A DNA stretch of 39,275 nt, taken from Actinomycetota bacterium. Lineage in GTDB: Bacteria > Actinomycetota > Thermoleophilia > Solirubrobacterales > 70-9. Both the position numbers and the translations under genes were made by a program. The stretch lies in the NCBI GenBank assembly GCA_018268655.1, contig JAFDWC010000011.1, positions 1 through 39,275 of the forward strand, written 5' to 3'. The notes beneath the pieces were generated by a model. That model was given only the letters and a program-made list of their open reading frames with translations. It was not told the origin of the DNA and made no database searches. This document shows positions 32,182-39,247 of this stretch, in pieces (within the stretch, counting starts at the first letter, position 1; every line of letters begins with the position of its first letter).

Positions 32182-33336
32182 CTAGCCGGCGAGGCGGAGG
32201 GGCTGCTCGAGCAGTCTTCGTACGGTGGCGAGGAATTCGGCGCCTTCGGCACCGTAGAGGACCCGGTGGTCGCAGGACAGCGTCACCCGCATCAGCGTTC
32301 CGACGGCCAGCTCGCCGTCGCGGACCAGCGGCCGTTCGGCTATGGCGCCGACGCCGAGGATCGCCGCCTGCGGCGGGTTCACGATCGGAGCGAAGCTGTC
32401 GATCCCGAGCATCCCGAGGTTGGAGACGGAAAAGGTGCCGCCGCCCAGCTCGGGGGCGGTGATGGTGCCCCCGCGAGCTTTTGCCGACAGCGCCCGCGTC
32501 TCGGCTGCGATCTCGGTCAGGCCCTTGCGGTCGGCGTCGAAGATCGTCGGCACCAGCAGCGCGCCGGGCGCCGCGACGGCGATGCCGACGTTGACCCGTG
32601 AGTGGAGTTCGAAGGTCTCGCCACGGTAGGAGGCGTTGGCTTTCGGGTGGTCGTGGAGGGCGAGGGCGCAGGCGCGGACCACGATGTCGTTCAGCGAGGG
32701 AATCGCCTCGTCCGGCGCGGCGGCAGCCTTGAGCGCGTCGCGGGCCGCGACAGCGGCGGTCATCTCGACCTCGGTCTCGAGGTAGAAGTGGGGGACGGTC
32801 GCCTTCGACTCCGCCATCCGTCGCGCCACGGTTCCCTGCAGGCGCGTCAGCTCGACCGCCTCGTTCGCCCCCTTGGCGCCCGCGATGGCCGGGGTGGCCG
32901 CGGGGGCGGCGAGCGCCGCCTCGACGTCGGCCTTGACGATCCGGCCCCGCGGCCCGCTGCCGGCCAGCGGGGCGAGGTCAAGACCGACCTCGGCGGCGAG
33001 GCGGCGGGCCAGCGGCGAGGCCAGCACCCGCCCGTTGCGGCGCCGGGGCGGTGGCGGCGCGACGGAAGGCGCCGCGATCCCCTCGGAGGCCGCCTCACCG
33101 GGGTCGCCGATGCGGGCGATCGGCGCGCCGAGCGGCACCGTCTCGCCCTCGCCGGCGAGCAGCTCGAGCACGGTGCCGTCGAGTTCGGACTCGTAGGTCA
33201 TCGTCGCCTTGTCGGTCTCGACGTCGACCAGCGGCTCTCCGCTCCGTACGCTGTCGCCGACCGCCTTGTGCCAGACCACGACGACGCCCTCCTCCATCGA
33301 GTCGGAGAGACGCGGCATCACCACGGCGACGGCCAT
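32182..33336 (-). CDS. 2-oxoacid dehydrogenase E2 (dihydrolipoyl acyltransferase)
   Basis: The 384-residue E2 has one lipoyl domain (1-77) with lipoyl-lysine K43 in VETDKATM. An E3/E1-binding domain (about 103-142, LASPLARRLAAEVGLDLAPL) and the catalytic domain follow, ending SCDHRVLYGAEGAEFL with H357. The catalytic DHRxxxG has Tyr before the Gly, as in some plastid-type E2s. A Pro/Arg-rich linker joins the first two domains. It transfers the acyl group made by E1 to CoA. Which acyl group (branched-chain, acetyl from acetoin, or other) is not clear. ATG at 33336 overlaps the stop of the mini-ORF upstream. No E3 gene is in the window. Confidence 0.92.
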   Translation of the reverse strand: MAVAVVMPRLSDSMEEGVVVVWHKAVGDSVRSGEPLVDVETDKATMTYESELDGTVLELLAGEGETVPLGAPIARIGDPGEAASEGIAAPSVAPPPPRRRNGRVLASPLARRLAAEVGLDLAPLAGSGPRGRIVKADVEAALAAPAATPAIAGAKGANEAVELTRLQGTVARRMAESKATVPHFYLETEVEMTAAVAARDALKAAAAPDEAIPSLNDIVVRACALALHDHPKANASYRGETFELHSRVNVGIAVAAPGALLVPTIFDADRKGLTEIAAETRALSAKARGGTITAPELGGGTFSVSNLGMLGIDSFAPIVNPPQAAILGVGAIAERPLVRDGELAVGTLMRVTLSCDHRVLYGAEGAEFLATVRRLLEQPLRLAG

Positions 33337-33476
33337 CAGAGCCCGTTCGCCACGTACTTCGCGTCCATGCGCTCCTCGATGCCCTCGGGCCGGGCCGCTC
33401 GGCCGATGCCGGGGGTCTCGACGCCGCCGAACGGGGCCGCCGGGTTCGAGACGAGGCCACGGTCGAGGCCGATCAT
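33336..33476 (-). CDS. 46-residue mini-ORF: C-terminal fragment of succinate-semialdehyde dehydrogenase
   Basis: Minus-strand translation gives MIGLDRGLVSNPAAPFGGVE, then TPGIGR, EGIEERMDAKYVANGL and stop. This matches the last 45 or so residues of GabD-type aldehyde dehydrogenases (IGxNxGxxSN, APFGG, GxGR, GIE...KY...GL) and nothing else of the enzyme: the Rossmann fold and catalytic Cys are absent. The ATG overlaps the E1beta stop as ATGA, and its TGA overlaps the E2 ATG as TGATG. It is therefore either a remnant of a deleted gene kept in frame as a translational link, or a small functional peptide. It is too short for most gene finders. Confidence 0.65.
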   Translation of the reverse strand: MIGLDRGLVSNPAAPFGGVETPGIGRAARPEGIEERMDAKYVANGL

Positions 33477-34465
33477 CCCGGCCTCCCGCCCAGGTTGAGC
33501 CGAGCGCGCACCGAGTCGACGATCGTCTCGGCGCTGGGAAGGAAGGCGTCCTCCAGGGTCGGACTGTACGGAACCGGGGTCTCGGCAGTGGTGATCGTCC
33601 AGAGGTCGTCGACGTGCTCGAGGCCGTCCTCGGCGACGGCGCCGAGCAGCCCCGCGGCCCAGCCTCCCGTGCGAGGGCCCTCCTCGTAGGCGAGCAGGCG
33701 GTTGGTTCGGGCGACCGAGCCGCGCACGGTCTCGACGTCGAGCGGCCGCAGCGAGCGCAGGTCGACCACCTCGACCTCGACTCCGTCGGTGGCCAGCCGC
33801 TCGGCCGCGGCGAGGGCGTCGGCGACCCCCTTGGAGATGGCGGCGATCGTCAGGTCGGACCCGGGTCGGGCGACCGCCGCCTCTCCGATCGGGATCACCT
33901 CGCCGGCCGCCGGCGCCGGCCCCTTGACCGAGTAAAGACGCTTGTGCTCGAGGAAGACGACCGGGTTGTCGTCGCGGATCGCGGCCTTCAGCAGGCCCTT
34001 GGCCTCGGCCGGGGAGGACGGGGCGACCACCTTGATACCGGGAATCCCATCGAACCAGGTCCCGTGGAACTGTGAGTGCATGGCGCCGAAACGGCCGCCC
34101 GCGCCGACCGCCGAGCGGACCACCAGCGGTGCGCTCGCCTGCTCGTTGGAGACGTACCAGAGCTTCGCCGCCTGGTTGACGAGCGAGTCCATCGGCAGCG
34201 CCATGAAGTCACCGAACATGATCTCGAACACCGGGCGCATCCCGGTCGCGGCAGCGCCGAAGGCGGCGCCGGCCAGGGCCAGCTCGGAAATCGGCGTGTC
34301 GAAGACCCGCTCGGGCCCGAACCGCTCCTGCAGCCCGGGGGTGGCGGCGAAGACGCCGCCGGGCCTGGCGACGTCCTCGCCGAAGAAGACGACGGCATCG
34401 TCGCGCTCCAGCTCCTCCTCGAGGGCCTCCCGGATCGCCGCTCGGAACTCGAGCATCTCGCTCAT
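33473..34465 (-). CDS. 2-oxoacid dehydrogenase E1 beta subunit
   Basis: The 330-residue transketolase-like beta subunit begins MSEMLEFRAAIREALEEELE. It has VVFFGEDVARPGGVFAATPG, RVFDTPISELALAGAAFGAA, GMRPVFEIMFGDFMALPMDS, APLVVRSAVGAGGRFGAMHS, and VEVVDLRSLRPLDVETV in the C-terminal domain. It pairs with E1 alpha to decarboxylate a 2-oxoacid (or cleave acetoin) with TPP and pass the acyl unit to E2. ATG at 34465 overlaps the E1 alpha stop by 4 bases. Subunit sizes and order resemble acetoin and branched-chain systems. Confidence 0.93.
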   Translation of the reverse strand: MSEMLEFRAAIREALEEELERDDAVVFFGEDVARPGGVFAATPGLQERFGPERVFDTPISELALAGAAFGAAATGMRPVFEIMFGDFMALPMDSLVNQAAKLWYVSNEQASAPLVVRSAVGAGGRFGAMHSQFHGTWFDGIPGIKVVAPSSPAEAKGLLKAAIRDDNPVVFLEHKRLYSVKGPAPAAGEVIPIGEAAVARPGSDLTIAAISKGVADALAAAERLATDGVEVEVVDLRSLRPLDVETVRGSVARTNRLLAYEEGPRTGGWAAGLLGAVAEDGLEHVDDLWTITTAETPVPYSPTLEDAFLPSAETIVDSVRARLNLGGRPG

Positions 34466-35424
34466 GGCTTGAACTCCCGGCCGGGTCGCTCCGCGGGGTC
34501 GGGGAACGGGGCGGCGAGCGCCGCTTCGAGCGCTCGCTCCAGCCCCTCCCTCGTCGCCTCCTCGGTGGCGGCAAGCTCCTCCTCGGTGACGCCTTCGGAC
34601 CGCAGCCTCTCGCGGGCGACGACGAGCGGGTCGCGACCGAGCCAGTGCTCGACCTCCTCCGCCGGGCGGTATTTCGCCGGGTCGGACTTGGAGTGCCCGA
34701 AGTGGCGGTAGGTGCGGCACTCGAGCAGGGTGGGCCCGTCGCCGCCGCGGGCTCTCCCGACCGCCCTGGTGGCGGCGTCGTGAACGGCCCAGAGGTCGTT
34801 GCCGTCGACAATCTCGTAGGGCATCGCGTAGGACTCGGCCCGCTCGGCGATCCGGCCGCCGGCGGTCGACGCGGACAGCGGGGTGAACTCCCCGTAGAGG
34901 TTGTTCTCGCAGACAAAGACGGTCGGCAGCGACATCACCGAGGCGAGGTTGAGGCACTCGTGGAAGTAGGCCTGGTTCGAGGCGCCGTCGCCGAAGAAGG
35001 CAACCGACACCCGGCCCTCGCGGCGGCCCGAGAGTCCCGCTCCGACGGCGGCGGCGATGCTGCCGCCGACGATCCCGAAGCAGCCGACCAGGCCGTGCTC
35101 GACGTCGACCACGTTCATCGAGCCGGCGCGGCCGCCGCAGACCCCGTTGGCGCGGCCGAGCATCTCGCCGGCGAGGGCGTCGGCCGGGGTGCCCTTGGCG
35201 AGCGCGTGTCCGTGGCCGCGGTAGGTGCCGCAGACGTAGTCGTGTGGCTGGAGCGCCATGCAGACGCCGACCGGGACCGCCTCCTGCCCGGCCGAGAGGT
35301 GGGTGGTGCCATGCACCTCGCCCTTCATGAAGAGCCGGTGGATGCCCTGCTCGAACTCGCGGATCAGGAGCATCCGGGCATAGCCCTCGGTATAGGTGGG
35401 AGGAATTGCAATCGTTTGCAGCAT
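34462..35424 (-). CDS. 2-oxoacid dehydrogenase E1 alpha subunit
   Basis: The 320-residue TPP-dependent alpha subunit has YARMLLIREFEQGIHRLFMK, GEVHGTTHLSAGQEAVPVGV, YRGHGHALAKG, GRAGSMNV, the TPP motif GDGASNQAYFHECLNLA to CENN, and TYRHFGHSKSDPAKYR at the phosphorylation-loop position. Its length is close to acetoin dehydrogenase AcoA. ATG at 35424 (or TTG at 35427) lies 6 to 9 bases after the -10, so the mRNA is close to leaderless. Operator site 6 (35406-35419) covers codons 2 to 7. First gene of the E1alpha, E1beta, mini-ORF and E2 unit. Confidence 0.92.
   Translation of the reverse strand: MLQTIAIPPTYTEGYARMLLIREFEQGIHRLFMKGEVHGTTHLSAGQEAVPVGVCMALQPHDYVCGTYRGHGHALAKGTPADALAGEMLGRANGVCGGRAGSMNVVDVEHGLVGCFGIVGGSIAAAVGAGLSGRREGRVSVAFFGDGASNQAYFHECLNLASVMSLPTVFVCENNLYGEFTPLSASTAGGRIAERAESYAMPYEIVDGNDLWAVHDAATRAVGRARGGDGPTLLECRTYRHFGHSKSDPAKYRPAEEVEHWLGRDPLVVARERLRSEGVTEEELAATEEATREGLERALEAALAAPFPDPAERPGREFKP
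35406..35419 (-). promoter_or_regulatory. LacI-type operator, site 6
   Basis: TTGCAATCGTTTGC, exact copy. It lies inside the first codons of E1 alpha, directly after the transcription start predicted from the -10, and would block initiation or early elongation. Confidence 0.8.
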
Positions 35425-35433
35425 CAAGCCGCC

Positions 35434-35462
35434 AGACTAGTCGATCTGCCCGGAAGGTGCAA
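35434..35462 (-). promoter_or_regulatory. Promoter of the E1alpha-E1beta-E2 unit
   Basis: Minus strand: -35 TTGCAC (35457-35462), a 17-base spacer, and -10 TAGTCT (35434-35439). The start codon follows 6 to 9 bases after the -10. Confidence 0.6.
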
Positions 35463-35580
35463 CCAACCCGGCTCGGCAGATTCGTCGCCTGGCGAGGCGT
35501 TCGTCGACACCACTGCCGGCCCCGCGCCCGACCCACCGTGCTGAGCGGAAGCGTCGCTGTGACAGCGGCCTGCCCGGCAG

Positions 35581-36522
35581 CTACCGGATCCCGAGCAGGG
35601 CGGCGGCGTTTTCGTCGAGGATCGCCCGGGCGACCGCGCTATCAATGCTCGGGTCGTTGACGAAGTCGATAGCGCGGACGAAGATGTCCCCGGCCTCGTA
35701 GGGGAAGTCGGTGCCGAGAAGGAGGCGATCGGCGCCGAAGGAGTCGATCGCGCAGCGGAGTGCCGGGACGTGCCCGTGGCCGACGGTGTCGTACCACATC
35801 CTCCTCGCGGCGACGCTGGGAGGCTCGGGGGTGTGCGGCGCCTCCCAGCGGTATTGGTTGTCGGCGCGCTGCAGGAGCATCGGCAGCGCCCCGCCGAGGT
35901 GAGAGTTGATCACCTTTATCTTCGGGTACCGGCCGAGGAAGCCGTGGACGATCATCTGCATGGCCGAGATCGTGTCCTCGATCGGTGCGCCCACCATCCA
36001 CGTCAGGTGGTGATCGGCGATCAGCGGCGAGCAGGCGCCGTTGCCCGACGGGTGCACGTACATGACCGAGCCGCGCTCGTTCAGCTCGCCGAAGATCGGC
36101 TCGAGTCCACACTCGACCAGCGGGCGGCCGAGGACCGTGGTGTTGACCGCCACGCCGACCATCTTCAGCTCGTCCAGCGCTCGGCGCAGCTCGTCGAGGG
36201 AGTCGGCGAGGTGCGGGAGGGGGAGCGCGGCGAAGGCTCGGAACCGGTCGGGATGGGCCTCGACCAGGTCCGCGTACTGGTCGTTGACGAACCTGGCGGC
36301 GACTACCGCCTTGCCACGATCCTCGCCGTAGGGCATCTGGGGCGTCGCCGAGAGGACCTGGATCTGAACGCCGCCGCGGTCCATCAGCTCGAGGCGAGCG
36401 CTGAGCTCCTCACCGCCGCCGGCTCCCATACCCCGTTGGGTGTCGGTGTCGGTCTTGCCCAGACCGGCAATCAGGTCGAGGTAGTCGTCGGTCCAGTAGT
36501 GGGCATGTACGTCGATCCTCAT
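35581..36522 (-). CDS. Amidohydrolase_2 (ACMSD-like) family protein
   Basis: The 313-residue TIM-barrel metal hydrolase or decarboxylase begins MRIDVHAHYW (H6, H8). H157 (VMYVHPSG), H208 (INSHLGGALPML) and D272 (LLLGTDFPYEAGD) complete the metal site of the ACMSD/gamma-resorcylate decarboxylase family. Members decarboxylate or hydrolyse aromatic or cyclic acids, so the reaction here is open. ATG at 36522 has AAAGGAA about 8 bases upstream; the open frame back to 36768 crosses the promoter. It is controlled by operator site 7. Confidence 0.88.
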   Translation of the reverse strand: MRIDVHAHYWTDDYLDLIAGLGKTDTDTQRGMGAGGGEELSARLELMDRGGVQIQVLSATPQMPYGEDRGKAVVAARFVNDQYADLVEAHPDRFRAFAALPLPHLADSLDELRRALDELKMVGVAVNTTVLGRPLVECGLEPIFGELNERGSVMYVHPSGNGACSPLIADHHLTWMVGAPIEDTISAMQMIVHGFLGRYPKIKVINSHLGGALPMLLQRADNQYRWEAPHTPEPPSVAARRMWYDTVGHGHVPALRCAIDSFGADRLLLGTDFPYEAGDIFVRAIDFVNDPSIDSAVARAILDENAAALLGIR

Positions 36523-36604
36523 CCCAAGGTTCCTTTGGCTAGCGGGTTTGCAGCTGCTGCTCGAGTGGTCCGAAAGCGCCTCGCACCGGGTCATCCGATC
36601 TCCC

Positions 36605-36625
36605 AGCCTAACTGCAATCGTTTGC
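36605..36625 (-). promoter_or_regulatory. -10 box and LacI-type operator, site 7
   Basis: Operator CTGCAATCGTTTGC (36612-36625, 13 of 14) lies directly upstream of the minus-strand -10 TAGGCT (36605-36610), where the -10/-35 spacer should be. The -35 at 17-base spacing (TCCGGA) is poor. The site is about 90 bases before the amidohydrolase start. Confidence 0.7.
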
Positions 36626-36715
36626 GCTCCGGAAGCTTCGCCGATCAGAGGGAGATGAAGCGCTTCCCCGGAACCCCAGTCTGGAGCGGGGTTGGTCCGC
36701 GTGGGCCCGGGAGCG

Positions 36716-37675
36716 CTAGGCGGCGCTCTCGCGCAGGGCCGGAAGCACCTCGCGGCCGAAGCGCTCATATTGGGCGATGCCGTCGCCCTGGCGCGGGAGC
36801 AGCACGACGCTGTCGGCGCCGGCGGCCCAGAGGCCTTCGATCGTCCGTCGGCAGGAGGCTGGGCTGCCGGCGGCGGCGATCGTCTGCAGGAGATCGTCGC
36901 TGAGGGGGCCGGAGCCGTCGCGGCCGATGCCGGCGCGCTCGGCCATGTCGGGGAAGGCGCCGCTCTTCATCCAGGCCTCGACCTGGGGCCGGATCGCCGC
37001 GATCCCCGCCGCATCGTCGTCGTCGAGGCTGAGGAAGCAGTAGACGATGACCCGGCCGGGGTCGGGGCCGGCGGTCGCACGGGCCCATTCGACCGCCGCT
37101 GGACAGGCGACCTCGACGACGATGATGCCGTCGGCGGCGCGGCCGGCGAGCTCCAGGCCGCGCGGGCCGGTGGTCCCGATCAGGATCGGTGGCGGCTCGG
37201 CCGGGGGGTGCTCGAGGACGACGTCGTGGAGCTCGACGTGGTTGCCGACGACGGTGAGGGTCTCGCCGCGCAGCAGCGCTCGCACGACCTCGACGGTCTC
37301 TTCGAGCACCGGCATCCGGTTGGCGGGCCGGGCGCCGATCTGCTGCATCCAGTCGGAGACGCCGTGGCCGAAGGCGACGAGGAAGCGGCCCGGGTAGGCG
37401 CGTCCGAGCACCGCCAGCTCCATCGCCGCGATCGCCGGGTTGCGGACGATTGCCGGCAGCAGCCCGAGGCCGACCTCGATTTGCTCCGTCGCCGCCAGCG
37501 CCAGCGCGGTCGAGGTGAGGCCGCCAGCCGAGAAGCAGTCCTCGACCGTCCACAGCTCGTCGTAGCCGAGCTGCTCGGCCGTCTGCGCGATCTCCGGCAG
37601 CTCGAGCGGGTCCCAGCGCGGGTCCCAGCGCAGGCCGACCCGGGGACGCTGGCCGGGCGCGCCTGCCGCCGCCAT
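36716..37675 (-). CDS. Luciferase-like (LLM) flavin/F420-dependent oxidoreductase
   Basis: The 319-residue bacterial-luciferase-like TIM-barrel protein shows AQTAEQLGYDELWTVEDCFS, EVGLGLLPAIVRNPAIAAME, LGRAYPGRFLVAFGHG, PPPILIGTTGPRGLELAGRA and ADGIIVVE. The pattern fits the F420-dependent methylene-H4MPT-reductase-like group common in Actinomycetota, though FMN use cannot be excluded. It is the third gene of the SDR-SDR-LLM unit: its ATG lies 1 base past the previous stop. No LacI-type operator precedes the unit. Confidence 0.88.
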   Translation of the reverse strand: MAAAGAPGQRPRVGLRWDPRWDPLELPEIAQTAEQLGYDELWTVEDCFSAGGLTSTALALAATEQIEVGLGLLPAIVRNPAIAAMELAVLGRAYPGRFLVAFGHGVSDWMQQIGARPANRMPVLEETVEVVRALLRGETLTVVGNHVELHDVVLEHPPAEPPPILIGTTGPRGLELAGRAADGIIVVEVACPAAVEWARATAGPDPGRVIVYCFLSLDDDDAAGIAAIRPQVEAWMKSGAFPDMAERAGIGRDGSGPLSDDLLQTIAAAGSPASCRRTIEGLWAAGADSVVLLPRQGDGIAQYERFGREVLPALRESAA

Positions 37676-37676
37676 C

Positions 37677-38429
37677 TCAGCGGGCGAGGAAGCCGCCGTC
37701 GACGACGAGGTCGATGCCGGTGACGAAGGCGGACTCGTCGGAGGCGAGGTAGAGGACGGCGTAGGAGATCTCGCGCGGCTCGGCGCCGCGGCCGAGCGGC
37801 GTCGTCCGCGCCAGCTCGGCGATCGACTCCTCGGGCTCGTCGTCGATCATCGGCGTCATCACCAGACCGGGGAGGACGGCGTTGACGCGGATCTTGTCCG
37901 GGGCGTAGGTGAGGGCGGCGCTTTTCGTCATCAGCCGCACCGCGCCCTTGGTCGCCTGGTAGCCGATGTACTCCTCGGTCCCGGCCAGCCCCCAGATCGA
38001 CGAGGTGTTGATGATCGAGCCGCCGCCGCGGCGCCGCATCGGCTCGATTGCGACCTTCATGCCGAGCAGGACGCCGGTCTGGTTGACGGCGATCAACTGC
38101 TCCCAGCCGGCCTCGGTCTCGTCGCTGACCGAGGCGGTCGAGCCGACTATGCCGGCGTTGTTGACGACGATGTCGAGGCCGCCGAACTCGCTCTCGCAGA
38201 GCGCCGCCGCCGCTTTCCAGTCGGCGGGGGCGGTGACGTCGAGGTGGACGTAGCGGGCCGCGAAACCCTCGTCGGCGAGGGTTTCCGCCAACTCGTTCCC
38301 GGCCTCGTCGAGGATGTCGCCGAAGACGACCGCGGCGCCCTCCTCGGCGAGCAGCCGTGCGTGCTCGGCGCCCTGTCCACGGGCGCCGCCGGAGATCAGC
38401 GCGACCTTGCCCTCGACCCGGCCCGCCAT
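37677..38429 (-). CDS. Classical short-chain dehydrogenase/reductase
   Basis: The 250-residue SDR has cofactor loop ALISGGARGQGAEHARLLAE with D38 (FGDIL) favouring NAD, NNAGI at 90-94, catalytic S143/S144 (NTSSIWG), Y157 and K161 (YQATKGAVRLM), and the end VTGIDLVVDGGF. It resembles 3-alpha/20-beta-hydroxysteroid and cyclohexanol dehydrogenases; the substrate is unknown. ATG at 38429 shares one base with the preceding gene's stop (TGATG). The frame is open further upstream but overlaps the other SDR. Confidence 0.93.
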   Translation of the reverse strand: MAGRVEGKVALISGGARGQGAEHARLLAEEGAAVVFGDILDEAGNELAETLADEGFAARYVHLDVTAPADWKAAAALCESEFGGLDIVVNNAGIVGSTASVSDETEAGWEQLIAVNQTGVLLGMKVAIEPMRRRGGGSIINTSSIWGLAGTEEYIGYQATKGAVRLMTKSAALTYAPDKIRVNAVLPGLVMTPMIDDEPEESIAELARTTPLGRGAEPREISYAVLYLASDESAFVTGIDLVVDGGFLAR

Positions 38430-39211
38430 CAGATCGCCACCCGGCCGCCGTCGACCATCAGGATGTGCCCGAAGACCATGTCGGAGGCGGGCGAGGAGAG
38501 GTAGACGACGGCGCCCTCGATCTCGCTTGGGACGCCGATGCGGCCGGCCGGGATCGCCTCCATGATCCAGTCGCGGTATTCCTGTTCGTCGAGCGCGCCG
38601 GCGATCATCGGGGTGTCGAAGTCGCAGGGCCCGACGGCGTTGACGTGGACGCCCTTCGACGCCCACTCGGCGCCGAGGGTCCGGGTCAGCTGCACGACCG
38701 CGCCCTTGCTGGCGCAGTAGGCGACCTGCTCGGGGACGCCGACGATGCCGTCGGTGGAGGCGACGTTGACGATCTTGCCGGCGCCGCGGGCGAGCATGCC
38801 GGCGCCGACCGCCCGGCACATCAGGAAGGTCGCGGTGGCGTTGAGCGCCAGCGCCCGCTGCCAGAGCTCGAGTGAGGTCTCCTCGCCCTCGGCGCGCTCG
38901 AAGATCCCGGCCGAGTTGACGAGGATGTCGAAGCCGCCGTGGCGGTCGACGATCGCCGTCGCCAGCTCCTCGGTGCGGGCGGGGTCGGCGAGGTCGGCGA
39001 TCTCGACCGCGGCGCTGCCGCCGTCGGCCTCGATCGCCGCCGCGACCGCGGCGGCCCGCTCCTCGTCGCGGCCGGCGACAACCACGTCGGCTCCGGCTCG
39101 GCCGAGGCCACGGGCGGCGGCGGCGCCGATGCCACTGGAGCCGCCGGTGACGAGGGCGCGCTTGCCTTCGAGGCCGAACAGGCTGCTGAGATAGTCGCGG
39201 TCGACGGGCAT
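38429..39211 (-). CDS. Classical short-chain dehydrogenase/reductase, first gene of operon
   Basis: The 260-residue SDR has ALVTGGSSGIGAAAARGLGR (17-36) with R48 after the second strand (VVVAGRDEER) suggesting NADP, NSAGIF at 99-104, catalytic S152 (NVASTDGIVG), Y165 and K169 (YCASKGAVVQL), and the end HILMVDGG. It resembles gluconate 5-dehydrogenase-type SDRs. It is the first gene of the minus-strand unit with the second SDR and the luciferase-like gene, so the three probably oxidise and modify one cyclic or ketone intermediate. The promoter lies at 39219-39247. Confidence 0.93.
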   Translation of the reverse strand: MPVDRDYLSSLFGLEGKRALVTGGSSGIGAAAARGLGRAGADVVVAGRDEERAAAVAAAIEADGGSAAVEIADLADPARTEELATAIVDRHGGFDILVNSAGIFERAEGEETSLELWQRALALNATATFLMCRAVGAGMLARGAGKIVNVASTDGIVGVPEQVAYCASKGAVVQLTRTLGAEWASKGVHVNAVGPCDFDTPMIAGALDEQEYRDWIMEAIPAGRIGVPSEIEGAVVYLSSPASDMVFGHILMVDGGRVAI

Positions 39212-39218
39212 GGCGGAA

Positions 39219-39247
39219 AACCTAAGCTCTTAGAGGTTAAAAGTCAA
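39219..39247 (-). promoter_or_regulatory. Promoter with palindromic operator candidate before the SDR operon
   Basis: Minus strand: -35 TTGACT (39242-39247), a spacer of exactly 17 bases, and -10 TAGGTT (39219-39224), 7 bases before the ATG. The stretch AACCTCTAAGAGCTTAGGTT (39219-39238) is an imperfect palindrome filling the spacer, a likely operator for a regulator not in the window. Confidence 0.6.

Noticed and set aside
37677-38819. A 380-residue extended SDR
   Set aside because: The extra N-terminal part is an out-of-frame shadow of the first SDR. The real protein starts MAGRVEGKVALISGG at 38429.
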